Shown: one piece after another, positions 1 through 8,338 of the stretch
Numbering within the stretch: the stretch's first letter is position 1
Layout of the letters: the number at the start of each line of letters is the position of its first letter
Source: JTS-RE94 sp041750795
GTDB taxonomy: Bacteria; Planctomycetota; Planctomycetia; Pirellulales; PALSA-1355
Direction of reading: 5' to 3'
Length of the DNA: 23,003 nt
Assembly: GCA_041750795.1 (NCBI GenBank)
Contig: JBGSYQ010000480.1
Span: 1-23,003, forward strand
Notes under the pieces: generated by a model
The model's database searches: none
What the model was told of the DNA's origin: nothing
Seen by the model: the letters and a program-made list of their open reading frames with translations, nothing else
Position numbers and translations under genes: made by a program

Positions 1-646
1 GCGCGGCGCCGTGAGCGAGCAGGATATCGACAACGCACGTGCGACGTTGCAGGTGGCCGAATCCCAGGTGGAAGTAGCCCGGGCGACGTTCGATCTGGCG
101 GAAGTCGGGCCGCGCAAGGAAGACGTTGCCGAGGCCGAAGCGCGGCTGCGAGCCAGCGAGGCGCAACTCGCCTTGCTGCAGCAAGAGTTGGCCGACGCCA
201 CGCTTGTGGCCCCGGTCGATGCCGTGATTCGCACCCGCGTCATGGAGCCCGGCGAGATGTCCTCGCCGCAACGTCCGGTGCTGATCCTGGCCATCAGCGA
301 TCCCAAGTGGGTGCGCGCCTACGTCACCGAGCCCGACCTGGGCAAGGTGAGCGAAGGCATGCCGGCGACGATCGCCACTGACAGTTTTCCCGATCGCCGT
401 TTTGACGGCTGGGTCGGCTTCATCTCGCCGATCGCCGAGTTTACCCCCAAGACAGTGCAAACCGATGAGCTGCGTACGAGCCTGGTGTACGAAGTGCGCG
501 TGTTCACCAAAGATCCGGAAAACCGCTTGCACTTGGGCATGCCGGCAACCGTGTACCTGTCGCTCGACGAGGAATCGGCACCGGCAAGCGACAGGCCCGG
601 GCCGGCGACTGCACCTTCGGCCGATCGGGCGGAGGCTCGGCCATGA
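1..646 (+). CDS. HlyD-family membrane-fusion (periplasmic adaptor) protein, 5' partial
   Basis: This is the C-terminal part of a periplasmic adaptor that links an inner-membrane ABC exporter to the outer membrane. The frame is open to the window edge (first full codon at base 2), so the true start and the N-terminal membrane anchor are outside. A long Ala/Glu/Gln-rich coiled coil covers roughly the first 65 residues. A lipoyl half-motif follows (ATLVAPVDAVIRTR, then EPGEM), then a beta-barrel with the typical GMPATI and GMPATVYLSL strands. The organisation matches YbhG/HlyD_D23-type adaptors. The Pro/Ala-rich tail is probably disordered. The stop codon overlaps the start of the next gene (ATGA at 643-646), which indicates translational coupling in an exporter operon. 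The family assignment is secure; the transported substrate cannot be read from the sequence. Confidence 0.88.
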   Translation, partial: RGAVSEQDIDNARATLQVAESQVEVARATFDLAEVGPRKEDVAEAEARLRASEAQLALLQQELADATLVAPVDAVIRTRVMEPGEMSSPQRPVLILAISDPKWVRAYVTEPDLGKVSEGMPATIATDSFPDRRFDGWVGFISPIAEFTPKTVQTDELRTSLVYEVRVFTKDPENRLHLGMPATVYLSLDEESAPASDRPGPATAPSADRAEARP

Positions 647-3579
647 ATAGTGCGGACTCTCAAGAGTTCGTGCTCGCTGGCCGAGACCTGCGCAAGGTAT
701 TCCATCGCAAGACGGGCGAGCGTGTCGACGCGCTCGACGGCGTGTCGCTCGACGTGCCGTACGGATCGCTCACGGCAATCGTCGGTCCCGACGGCGCCGG
801 CAAGACAACGCTCTTGCGCCTCGCCACCGGACTGTTGCGCCCCGATGCCGGTGAATTGACCGTCTTGGGCATCAATGTTGTCGACAACCCGCAAGGCGTG
901 CAGGACCGCGTGGGCTACATGCCCCAACGCTTTGGTCTCTACGAGGATCTGAGCGTGCGCGAAAATCTCGACTTGTACGCCGATCTAACCGGCGTCACGC
1001 TGGCCGAGCGTCGCCAGCGCTATCCTGAGCTCATGGCCATGACGGCGCTGGCGCCGTTCGGCGATCGGCTGGCGGGACAACTCTCCGGCGGCATGAAACA
1101 GAAGTTGGGCCTCGCTTGCACTCTGGTGCGCTCGCCCGATGTGCTGCTGCTGGACGAGCCCACCGTGGGCGTCGATCCGCTGTCCCGCCGTGAACTGTGG
1201 GAGATCATCCTGCGGTTGGTCAACGAGCAGCAACTGTCGGTCATCGTCAGCACGTCTTACCTCGACGAGGCCGATCGCTGCGCCCGCGCGATTGTGCTGC
1301 ACAAGGGGCGCGTGCTCGCTGACGGGCCTCCCGCGGACGTGCGCGAACTTGCCGTGGGCCAAACGTTCATCGTGCAGCCGGCGGCGCAACAGACGGCGCG
1401 CGTCATGCAGGCCCAACTGCTCCAACACGAAGGCGTCGTCGATGCGGTGCCCGAGGGAGGCCACGTGCGCTTCGTGCTGGAGGCGCCCGAGACCGAATCG
1501 GAACTGGAGGAACTGGCCGGCGGAGCGACGGTGACGGCCGTGGCGCCGCGCTTCGAAGATGGCTTCATGGTGCTATTACACCGCAACGCGGGCGCCCGAC
1601 CGGTGGCGGCGTCGATCGAATTGGCCCATCCGCCGCAACAGAACGGCAACCAGGCCGTCGTGGAATGTCACGATTTGGTGCGGCGGTTCGGCGCGTTTAC
1701 CGCCGTCGACCATGTCAGTTTTGCCGTCCAGCGGGGCGAAGTGTTCGGGCTGTTGGGCCCTAACGGTGCGGGAAAGACCACCACGTTTCGCATGCTGTGC
1801 GGATTGCTGGCGGCCAGCGGCGGTTCGCTGCGCGTGGCCGGTGTCGACCTGCGCACGGCCCGCGCCTCAGCCCGCGCTCGCATCGGCTACGTGGCGCAAA
1901 AGTTCTCGCTCTACGGCCAGCTTTCCGTCGTGGAAAACCTTGACTTCTTCGCAGGCGCCTACGGCCTGTTCGGCAAACGGCGCAGCCAGCGCATTCGCTG
2001 GGCGATCGAGCAGTTCGAGCTGAAAGAACTGGAAAGGCTACCCAGCGAGCAACTTCCCGGCGGTTACAAGCAACGCCTGGCCATGGCCGCCGCGCTGATG
2101 CACGAGCCGGAAATCGTATTCCTGGACGAACCGACCAGCGGCGTCGATCCCTTGGCCCGGCGCGAGTTCTGGCAGCGTATCACGGCGCTGGCCGAGCAGG
2201 GCGTGACTGTGATCGTCACTACGCATTTCATGGAAGAGGCGGAGTACTGCGATCGAGTGGTCATCATGGACGCCGGACGCGTGCTCGCGCAGGGTACGCC
2301 GGCCGAGATTCGCAGCCATGCCCGCTCGTCGCCGGATCAAGAGCCGAACATGCAGGAAGCCTTCATCGCCATCGTCGAGAAAGCGCGCCAAGCCGGCGCC
2401 GATACTCCGTCGACCTCCGTAGCGGGTAACACTCTTCCCATCTCGGCGCCGCCCACCTGGTTGCCGGGACCGGTGCGTCGCGTGAGGGCATTGGTGCAGA
2501 AGGAAGCACGGCAAATGCTGCGCGACGCCAGCAGCGTGGCGATCGGCATCGTGTTGCCGGTGCTGCTGATTCTGGTGTTCGGCTACGGACTGTCGCTCGA
2601 CGTGCGTGACGCGCCGGTGGCCATCGTGCTGGAGGAGCAATCGCCGGAGGCCACAGGATTGGCCGGCGCCTTTCAGCTTTCCTCATATTTCGACGCTACC
2701 ATCGTCAAGACCATGGCCGAGGCCGAGCAACTCATGCTCACGCGCCAGGTCGATGCCATTGTGCACGTGCGCGCCAACTTCGCGCGGCAGATGCACCTGG
2801 GCGAAGCCAACTTGCAGGTGCTGGTGCATGGCACCGATGCCAATCGCGCGCGCATCATCGAGAGCTATATACGCGGGGCCGTCGGCGCCTGGGGGGCGCA
2901 GCGTGCCGCCGAAGGACGCCCGCTCGCCGGCGGACCGGTCACCGTGGTCGAGCGCATGTGGTTCAACGAGGCCAACGACAGCCGCTATTTCCTGGTGCCG
3001 GGACTGATCGTGCTGATCATGACGTTGATCGGCGCGTTCCTTACGGCGCTGGTCATGGCACGCGAGTGGGAACGCGGCACGCTCGAATCGCTGTTCGTCA
3101 CGCCCGTCCGCGCCCGGGAAATCCTGCTGAGCAAGACGATTCCGTACTTCGTATTGGGAATCATCGGGCTGGCACTGTCCGTTATCACGGCGAGGTTCCT
3201 GTTCCACGTGCCACTGCGTGGATCGCTGTGGGTGCTGTGCGCCGCCTCGATGCTCTATTTGCTGGTGGCACTGAATATCGGCTTGTTCATCTCCTCGGCA
3301 CTCAAGAGCCAGTTCGTCGCCATCGAACTGACGATCATCGTGACGTTCCTGCCGGCCATGATGCTCTCGGGTTTCTTGTTCGACTTGCGCAGCATGCCGG
3401 CGGCCGTGCGGATGATTACCTATGCGCTGCCAGCACGCTATTTTGTGGCGATTCTGCAATCGGTCTTTCTGGCGGGCAACGTGTGGGTGGTGTTTTTGCC
3501 CAGCTTTGCCATCCTGGTCGTGATGGCGCTGGTGCTGCGCACGCTGGCTCGACTTTCCACGCGCAAGCAGTTGGCCTGA
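643..3579 (+). CDS. ABC exporter fusion: two ATPase domains plus ABC-2 permease
   Basis: A 978-residue protein combines what E. coli encodes as YbhF (tandem ATPases) and YbhS (permease), a layout also seen in RbbA-type proteins. ATPase 1 has Walker A GPDGAGKTT (48-56), Q95, signature LSGG (147-150) and Walker B LLLDE (168-172). Its switch-histidine position reads STSYLDEAD, so the histidine is missing. ATPase 2 (about 340-570) has GPNGAGKTTT near 371, a modified signature LPGG near 471, Walker B VFLDE and an intact switch VTTHFMEEAE. From about residue 615 comes an ABC2_membrane_3-type permease. It has one helix at about 632-652, a large extracytoplasmic loop, then a cluster of helices from about 784 starting with FLVPGLIVLIMTL and the cytoplasmic REWERGTLE loop. 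It starts inside the stop of the adaptor gene and is followed by a second permease, giving one complete exporter. Asymmetric nucleotide sites are common in this family. Confidence 0.93.
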   Translation: MNSADSQEFVLAGRDLRKVFHRKTGERVDALDGVSLDVPYGSLTAIVGPDGAGKTTLLRLATGLLRPDAGELTVLGINVVDNPQGVQDRVGYMPQRFGLYEDLSVRENLDLYADLTGVTLAERRQRYPELMAMTALAPFGDRLAGQLSGGMKQKLGLACTLVRSPDVLLLDEPTVGVDPLSRRELWEIILRLVNEQQLSVIVSTSYLDEADRCARAIVLHKGRVLADGPPADVRELAVGQTFIVQPAAQQTARVMQAQLLQHEGVVDAVPEGGHVRFVLEAPETESELEELAGGATVTAVAPRFEDGFMVLLHRNAGARPVAASIELAHPPQQNGNQAVVECHDLVRRFGAFTAVDHVSFAVQRGEVFGLLGPNGAGKTTTFRMLCGLLAASGGSLRVAGVDLRTARASARARIGYVAQKFSLYGQLSVVENLDFFAGAYGLFGKRRSQRIRWAIEQFELKELERLPSEQLPGGYKQRLAMAAALMHEPEIVFLDEPTSGVDPLARREFWQRITALAEQGVTVIVTTHFMEEAEYCDRVVIMDAGRVLAQGTPAEIRSHARSSPDQEPNMQEAFIAIVEKARQAGADTPSTSVAGNTLPISAPPTWLPGPVRRVRALVQKEARQMLRDASSVAIGIVLPVLLILVFGYGLSLDVRDAPVAIVLEEQSPEATGLAGAFQLSSYFDATIVKTMAEAEQLMLTRQVDAIVHVRANFARQMHLGEANLQVLVHGTDANRARIIESYIRGAVGAWGAQRAAEGRPLAGGPVTVVERMWFNEANDSRYFLVPGLIVLIMTLIGAFLTALVMAREWERGTLESLFVTPVRAREILLSKTIPYFVLGIIGLALSVITARFLFHVPLRGSLWVLCAASMLYLLVALNIGLFISSALKSQFVAIELTIIVTFLPAMMLSGFLFDLRSMPAAVRMITYALPARYFVAILQSVFLAGNVWVVFLPSFAILVVMALVLRTLARLSTRKQLA

Positions 3580-3589
3580 GGGTGTGCCG

Positions 3590-4708
3590 ATGATCGAGGC
3601 AATTCGCCGCGTACTGGCCCTGACGCTGAAAGAGCTGTTGGCCGTGCTGAAAGATCCGCGCGGGCGCTCCACCTTGTTCGGACCACCGGTGTTGCAGTGC
3701 CTGATTTTCGGCTATGCGGCGACGTTCGATCTGAACAACGTGCCGTATGCCGTGCTCGACCAGGACCGCAGCGCGGCTTCGACCGAGTTGTTGGCCCGGC
3801 TCGATGGTTCGCCGGCGTTCCAGCGCGTGGCCAACTTGACGCGCCACGAGGACATCAAGAACTATGTCAACGACCGCAGTGCACTCGTGGTGCTGCAAAT
3901 CGGCCAGGATTTCGAACGCCGGCTACTGGCCGGTCAGCCGGCCGAAGTACAAGTGATCGCCGACGGCCGCAACTCGAACACGGCCGGCACCGCCTTGGGC
4001 TACGTGGGCACGATCGTCGAGGGCTTCAACGCCGATTGGCGCCGCCGGCACGGACTGCCCGCCGCTTCGATCGCCTTCGAGACGCGCGCCTGGTACAACC
4101 CGAACCTGATCACGCGCTGGCACATGCTGCCCGCGTTGATCGGCACCTTGACCATGCTGCAAACCTTGCTGCTGACCGCCATGTCCGTGGCGCGCGAGCG
4201 CGAGGAGGGCACGTTCGACCAGTTGCTCGTCACGCCGTTTCGTCCGGTGGAGATCATGGCCGGCAAGGCCATCCCCTCGTTTCTGATCGGCACCGGCCAG
4301 GCCACGCTCATTTTGCTGGTCGCCCAGCTTTGGTTTCGCATTCCGTTCGTCGGTTCGTTCGTTACGCTGTACATCGGGTTGAGCTTCTTTCTGTTGGCGG
4401 CCGTGGGCATCGGCCTGTTGGTCTCGTCGCTGGTGGCCACGATGCAGCAGGCACTGTTGTTTTCGTTCGTGCTGCTGATGCCGTTCACGCTGTTGTCCGG
4501 GCTGGCCACGCCGCTGTCGGCCATGCCTCGGTTGCTGCAGTACGTCACGCTGATCAATCCACTTCGTTACGCCATCGAGATCGCCCACCGCGTCTACCTG
4601 GAAGGGGCTACGCTGGGACAAATCGCGGGCGAGCTGTGGCCGCTGGCCATCATCGCTACCGTCACGCTGTCACTGGCTTCCTGGATGTTTCGCCACCGAC
4701 TGACGTGA
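3590..4708 (+). CDS. ABC-2 type permease (YbhR/YhhJ-like)
   Basis: This is the second membrane half of the exporter, 372 residues. The N-terminus carries the cytoplasmic helix ALTLKELLAVLKDPRG, then a first membrane segment. A large extracytoplasmic domain follows (about residues 45-175). The C-terminal half contains several hydrophobic helices, with the family's REREEGTFDQLLVTP loop and the NPLRYAIE motif near the end. I chose the ATG at 3590 because a GAGGG ribosome-binding site lies about 7 nt upstream. A GTG at 3584 would add two residues. It begins 10 nt after the fusion ABC gene and is surely in the same operon. It should heterodimerise with the permease fused to the ATPases and work with the adaptor. 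Likely substrates are drugs, cationic dyes or lipophilic compounds, by analogy with YbhFSR only. Confidence 0.92.
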   Translation: MIEAIRRVLALTLKELLAVLKDPRGRSTLFGPPVLQCLIFGYAATFDLNNVPYAVLDQDRSAASTELLARLDGSPAFQRVANLTRHEDIKNYVNDRSALVVLQIGQDFERRLLAGQPAEVQVIADGRNSNTAGTALGYVGTIVEGFNADWRRRHGLPAASIAFETRAWYNPNLITRWHMLPALIGTLTMLQTLLLTAMSVAREREEGTFDQLLVTPFRPVEIMAGKAIPSFLIGTGQATLILLVAQLWFRIPFVGSFVTLYIGLSFFLLAAVGIGLLVSSLVATMQQALLFSFVLLMPFTLLSGLATPLSAMPRLLQYVTLINPLRYAIEIAHRVYLEGATLGQIAGELWPLAIIATVTLSLASWMFRHRLT

Positions 4709-4864
4709 GCCGGGAAGCCGCCGCGACCGCGGCCGATAGCAGTCTGGATCGACGCGCGGTCTCGCCCCCCCTGCTCTGCGTTGCCAACGCCTGTTTACCG
4801 AAACTGCCGCAAGCGGTATGTTTTCCTGCTGACCAATCGGGGGTGGCGAAAAAGGAGGAGCGTG

Positions 4865-5683
4865 ATGGGCTTATTCGAGGGGAAAAAAGGCTTGATCCTG
4901 GGCGTGGCCAACGATCATTCGATTGCCTGGGCCATCGCGCAATTCATTATGGCCGAGGGGGGTGACTGCGGCTTTACGCACTTGCCCGATCGACCCGACG
5001 ACGAGCGCCAACGCAACCGCCGACGAGTGGCCCTGCTCACCGATCCTTGCGAGCGGGCTAAGTTTCTGGTGCCGCTCGATGTATCGAACGACGAGCAGAT
5101 CAAGGCTACGATGGACCGCGCGGCGGAGGAGTTCGGCAAGATCGATTTCCTGCTGCACGCCATCGCGTTTGCCTCGATGGAAGACCTGAAGCGCGACACC
5201 ATCGAAACCAGCCGCGCCGGTTTTCTGATGGCCATGGAGATCAGCGCCTACAGCTTGATCGCGGTGTGCAATGCCGCGCGCGGCGTGCTGAACGACAAGG
5301 CCGCCATCGCCACCATGACGTATTTCGGCGGCGAGAAGGCCGTGCCCGGCTACAACGTGATGGGCATTTGCAAGGCGGCGCTCGACTCGATCGTCAAGTA
5401 CATGGCCTACGACCTGGGGCCGCGCGGCATTCGCGTCAACGCGCTGAGCGCCGGTCCGGTGCGCACGCTGGCTGGCCGCGGCGCCGGCGTGGAAGACATG
5501 CTGGGCCTGTACGAAAAAATGGCCCCGCTGGGACGCAACGTCACGCATGAAGAAGTCGGCCGCACCGGCGCTTTCCTGCTGTCGAGCATGTCGGACGGCA
5601 TCACCGGCGAAATCCTGCACGTCGACTGTGGCTATAACATGATGGGCTCGCCCGGCCGTTTGCTCGACGCATACAAGAGCTGA
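4865..5683 (+). CDS. fabI: Enoyl-[acyl-carrier-protein] reductase, FabI type
   Basis: A 272-residue short-chain dehydrogenase that reduces the enoyl-ACP double bond with NAD(P)H in the last step of each fatty-acid elongation cycle. The N-terminus has the FabI-type nucleotide loop (GVANDHSIAWAIA) in place of the classical GxxxGxG. Y153 and Y163 with K170 fit the FabI catalytic set (Y-x6-K at 163-170). The C-terminal VDCGYNMMG is also typical. At the position of E. coli G93, in the triclosan-contact segment, the sequence is HAIAFA, the alanine form common in many FabI proteins. The start at 4865 is supported by an AAGGAGG site at 4852-4858. A GTG one codon earlier is less likely. The Nudix gene follows 3 nt after the stop, so the two are probably co-transcribed. 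Confidence 0.95.
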   Translation: MGLFEGKKGLILGVANDHSIAWAIAQFIMAEGGDCGFTHLPDRPDDERQRNRRRVALLTDPCERAKFLVPLDVSNDEQIKATMDRAAEEFGKIDFLLHAIAFASMEDLKRDTIETSRAGFLMAMEISAYSLIAVCNAARGVLNDKAAIATMTYFGGEKAVPGYNVMGICKAALDSIVKYMAYDLGPRGIRVNALSAGPVRTLAGRGAGVEDMLGLYEKMAPLGRNVTHEEVGRTGAFLLSSMSDGITGEILHVDCGYNMMGSPGRLLDAYKS

Positions 5684-5686
5684 TCG

Positions 5687-6091
5687 ATGGCTGGCGACGA
5701 GCGTTCACCGAAGGATCGCGTGGAAATCGCTGTCGCGGTCGTCGAGCGCGACGGCGCATTGCTGATCGGCCAGCGGCTGGCGGGCAGCGCGCTGGCCGGC
5801 TATTGGGAATTTCCCGGCGGCAAGCTCTTGCCGGATGAATCGCCCGCCGACGCCGCGCGCCGCGAGTGCCTGGAGGAAACCGGCCTCGAAGTGCAAATCG
5901 TCGGTGCGCTTTCGATCGCCGAGCACGACTATCCGCATGCCAGCGTGCGCCTGCACTTCTTCGCATGCCAGCAGCACTGCCAACTTCGCCCGCTGCCCCA
6001 ACGATTTCGCTGGGTGGCTCGGGCAGAACTGGCCGACTATCGGTTTCCCGCCGCGAACGATGGCGTGCTGGCTCAGTTGATGAAGGGTTAG
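5687..6091 (+). CDS. Nudix hydrolase, MutT-like
   Basis: A 134-residue Nudix protein with a complete Nudix box at residues 45-67: G45, E51, then R59-E60-x-L-E63-E64-x-G66-L. The upstream strand YWEFPGGK and the C-terminal FRWVARAEL...FPAAN pattern are typical of MutT-type 8-oxo-dGTP diphosphatases. These remove oxidised dGTP from the nucleotide pool. It lies 3 nt downstream of fabI with no strong ribosome-binding site, so translation is probably coupled. Size is normal for MutT. Other Nudix substrates, such as other NTPs or NADH-like compounds, cannot be excluded from sequence alone. Confidence 0.88.
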   Translation: MAGDERSPKDRVEIAVAVVERDGALLIGQRLAGSALAGYWEFPGGKLLPDESPADAARRECLEETGLEVQIVGALSIAEHDYPHASVRLHFFACQQHCQLRPLPQRFRWVARAELADYRFPAANDGVLAQLMKG

Positions 6092-6110
6092 CCGACGGAT
6101 TGATGGTAAA

Positions 6111-6153
6111 CAACCGAAGGGTTGCGCGTCGTTCGGCGCAGTGCACGACGCGC
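6111..6153. terminator. Hairpin pair between convergent genes
   Basis: The 86-bp gap between the Nudix gene and the convergent CHRD gene holds two adjacent stems. The first is a 5-bp stem with a GAAG tetraloop (CAACC at 6111-6115, GGTTG at 6120-6124). The second is a perfect 9-bp GC-rich stem (GCGCGTCGT at 6124-6132 with ACGACGCGC at 6145-6153). The two share base 6124, so they may be alternatives. There is no U-tract, so a classical intrinsic terminator is not proven. The position fits a transcription barrier serving both strands. Confidence 0.4.
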
Positions 6154-6177
6154 GAGGCACCCTGATGGACGCACCAT

Positions 6178-6705
6178 TTATGCGGTGTTGCGACGGCGCC
6201 GGATGCGTGACGCTACCGCTAACGCCACACCGCCAAGTGCTATCAGCACGACGCTCGCCGGCTCCGGCACTTGCGTGATTTGACCACGGATTTCCCCACC
6301 CGGTTCGATCGACGAGTGGATGTTCACATAGTAGAGGCCGGCCAACAAGTCAGTCATCTGGGGCGCCGTAAAAGTGCCAGCACCGCTGAACGCGCCGGAC
6401 GAGACACCGACATCGACGGTCAATCCGACGATCACTCCGGCAGGGCCCACTCCGATTGCCGCCGGCCCGTGAATATGGGCGTCAGTGGACGTGCCAATCA
6501 GATCATTGAACGTGCCGTTGATCGTGTAGCCGCCCGTGACGTCATCTAACGTCAGACTTCCGGTACCGAATCCCGGCGTGGCGACGGGGGGCGTTTCCTG
6601 CAAGCCGTCGAGCTGAATATCAAAGAGAACGATGGCTGCCGATGCCTGCGTCGCGTAAAGCAGTCCCGCGACGATGGCTGAGAAAAGGATCAAGCGTCGT
6701 AGCAT
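6178..6705 (-). CDS. Secreted CHRD-domain protein with PEP-CTERM sorting signal
   Basis: A 175-residue exported protein. Residues 1-23 form a signal peptide (RR, hydrophobic core, cleavage after ASA). Residues about 27-143 form a CHRD domain, recognised by FDIQLDGLQETPPV, the HIHGPA motif (77-82) and YYVNIHS...GGEIRGQI. Residues 147-172 are a PEP-CTERM signal: VPEPAS, a hydrophobic helix and an RIRRRR anchor. The PEP-CTERM signal implies processing by an exosortase and release to the outer surface or extracellular matrix. The start at 6705 is chosen because an AAGGGGGG tract lies just upstream and because the signal peptide begins there. A start 30 codons earlier would bury the signal. CHRD domains are of uncertain function and are often linked to extracellular matrix. 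The exosortase gene is not in this window. Confidence 0.9.
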   Translation of the reverse strand: MLRRLILFSAIVAGLLYATQASAAIVLFDIQLDGLQETPPVATPGFGTGSLTLDDVTGGYTINGTFNDLIGTSTDAHIHGPAAIGVGPAGVIVGLTVDVGVSSGAFSGAGTFTAPQMTDLLAGLYYVNIHSSIEPGGEIRGQITQVPEPASVVLIALGGVALAVASRIRRRRNTA

Positions 6706-7075
6706 GGCGAGCCCCCCTTTGTGCGGACGAACTGTGTCGAGCGTCACGGCCACCTCGCTGAACGTTGAATCTACCGCTGCTGGCACGGGAGTCAAGGTTT
6801 TTGTGCAAAGTCAATCTAGAGAAATGGCCGGCCATGGCAGAACTGGCCTTGGAGCGATTCGGTCAAGCCGGGTAAGATTTACAAACTTTACCGCCTCAAG
6901 CATACTGCTTGTTCCACCACGCCAAAATTGATTGTTGCACCTTAACATTGCACGAATGCACGGGTTAGGGAAAGCGGCCTGCCACCATCAACTTCCTTTG
7001 GCTCACGAGTTGCGTTTGCCCGCACGGGCTGCACGGACGTAGCCCGAGACCCTCGATTTTAGGAGTGTACAGAGC
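6706..7075. other. Divergent intergenic region (370 bp)
   Basis: No convincing gene was found. The region lies between the CHRD gene (- strand) and the metallopeptidase gene (+ strand), so it should hold both promoters. Visible elements are a 12-bp palindrome ATGGCCGGCCAT (6824-6835) and a 6-bp stem CGGGCT/AGCCCG (7025-7030 with 7041-7046) just before the + strand gene. An AGGAG site sits 10 nt before the ATG at 7076. I could not assign -35/-10 elements with confidence. The middle part is noticeably more AT-rich than the flanking genes. Confidence 0.5.
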
Positions 7076-8254
7076 ATGGACGCTCGGTTATTGCGGTGCG
7101 CCGTTCTGGCGGCCGCGTTGGGCTCGCTGGGAGCGAGCTACCGCACCAGAAACTTTGTGATCAACGCGCCCACCGCCGAAATGGCGCGCCAGATCGGAGA
7201 CACCGCCGAAGCGTTTCGTCGCGACCTGGCGCAGGAATGGTTGGGCCAGCCGATGCCCAACTGGTCGCAACCTTGCCCGATCACGGCGCAAGTCGGCGAT
7301 CAACTGGGCGCCGGCGGCGCCACCAGCTTTGTCTTCGACCGGGGCGAAGTTTTCGGCTGGCGGATGACGATTCAAGGTTCGCTGGAGCGAATCCTCGACT
7401 CGGTGCTGCCGCACGAAGTGACCCACACCATCTTCGCCACGCACTTTCGCCAACCGCTGCCGCGCTGGGCCGACGAAGGCGCCTGCACCACGGTCGAGCA
7501 CACCAGCGAGCGCAACAAGCAGCAGCATATGCTCGTCAGTTTTCTGCGCACGGGGCGCGGCATCGCGTTCAGCCAGATGTTCGCCATGAAGGAATACCCG
7601 CACGACGTGCTGCCGCTCTATTCGCAAGGTTATTCCGTGGCGCGCTGGCTGGTGCAACAAGGCGGCCGACACAAGTTCCTGGAGTTTCTGGCAGACGGCT
7701 TGCGCGATGAAAACTGGACGCGAGCCACCAAGGCGCACTACGGCTACGATAATCTGTCCATGTTGCAAGAACGCTGGCTCGACTGGGTGCGCCAAGGCAG
7801 CCCGAATCTCGACGTCACGCAAGAAGCGCCTGCGCTGGTGGCGGCCAATGCGCCCCGTCCCAGCGCCCAGCCTCCTGCCCCGACCGAACTGGCCAGCCTG
7901 CCGGCGCCGGCAGGAACGCGCGGATCGGCGCGTCCCGAACCGGCGACATCGGCGGGCGAACAACTCAGCGTTTACGAGCGCGCGAAGACTTCGCCGGAAG
8001 TCCTGCAGGAGCCCGATGCGAGCAGCCAACAGTGGCACGCACCAGGTGTCGCTACGCAGACGTCCGTTGCCAGTGCGGCCACGACCGACTTGCAGTTGGC
8101 ACAAGTCGGTCCGCGACCTCCTGAGGATTATCAGGCCACGCGGCCGCAACCCGTGGAACGCCCGCGACAGGTGATCCTCGAATGGAGTCGCTCCAGCGCC
8201 GGCAACGGCAACCCGTTCGCCCAGCCGGGCGGCGGCATGCACGCCGGCAATTAG
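7076..8254 (+). CDS. Secreted HExxH metallopeptidase-like protein
   Basis: A 392-residue protein with an N-terminal signal-like segment (first ~20 residues). Residues about 25-245 form a peptidase-MA-like zinc metallopeptidase fold. The zinc motif is H113-E114-V-T-H117 followed by WADEG, with E134 as the likely third ligand (gluzincin arrangement). A downstream segment YSQGYSVARWLVQQGG resembles the helix that packs behind the active site in this clan. The zinc ligands are intact, so an active protease or peptidase is plausible, though no substrate can be named. From about residue 250 the sequence becomes Pro/Ala/Gln-rich and low in complexity, probably an extended linker or tail. The gene stands alone. 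Tandem hairpins follow its stop codon and separate it from the convergent cdsA. Confidence 0.75.
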   Translation: MDARLLRCAVLAAALGSLGASYRTRNFVINAPTAEMARQIGDTAEAFRRDLAQEWLGQPMPNWSQPCPITAQVGDQLGAGGATSFVFDRGEVFGWRMTIQGSLERILDSVLPHEVTHTIFATHFRQPLPRWADEGACTTVEHTSERNKQQHMLVSFLRTGRGIAFSQMFAMKEYPHDVLPLYSQGYSVARWLVQQGGRHKFLEFLADGLRDENWTRATKAHYGYDNLSMLQERWLDWVRQGSPNLDVTQEAPALVAANAPRPSAQPPAPTELASLPAPAGTRGSARPEPATSAGEQLSVYERAKTSPEVLQEPDASSQQWHAPGVATQTSVASAATTDLQLAQVGPRPPEDYQATRPQPVERPRQVILEWSRSSAGNGNPFAQPGGGMHAGN

Positions 8255-8258
8255 TGGA

Positions 8259-8319
8259 GCGTCAACCCGATTCACTCGGGTGACGCGGAATGACCGCCAA
8301 AGACGTAAGTGCTTTGGCG
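8259..8319. terminator. Tandem hairpins between convergent genes
   Basis: Two stems fill the 84-bp gap between the metallopeptidase gene and cdsA. The first has 11 paired bases with one bulged A (GCGTC-A-ACCCGA at 8259-8270 with TCGGGTGACGC at 8276-8286). The second is a perfect 8-bp stem (CGCCAAAG at 8295-8302 with CTTTGGCG at 8312-8319). Neither has a run of U, but their position right after two convergent stop codons suggests a bidirectional transcription end. The first stem may also belong to a dispersed intergenic repeat. Confidence 0.5.
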
Positions 8320-8338
8320 CAAATAAACACCTGGTGCT

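Noticed and set aside
2683..3672. 329-codon - strand frame opposite the ABC permease genes
   Set aside because: Arg/His/Gln-rich translation without motifs; the + strand carries clear ABC-2 permeases.
7088..8275. 395-codon - strand frame opposite the metallopeptidase gene
   Set aside because: Arg/Ala-rich shadow; the + strand has an intact HExxH site and signal peptide.
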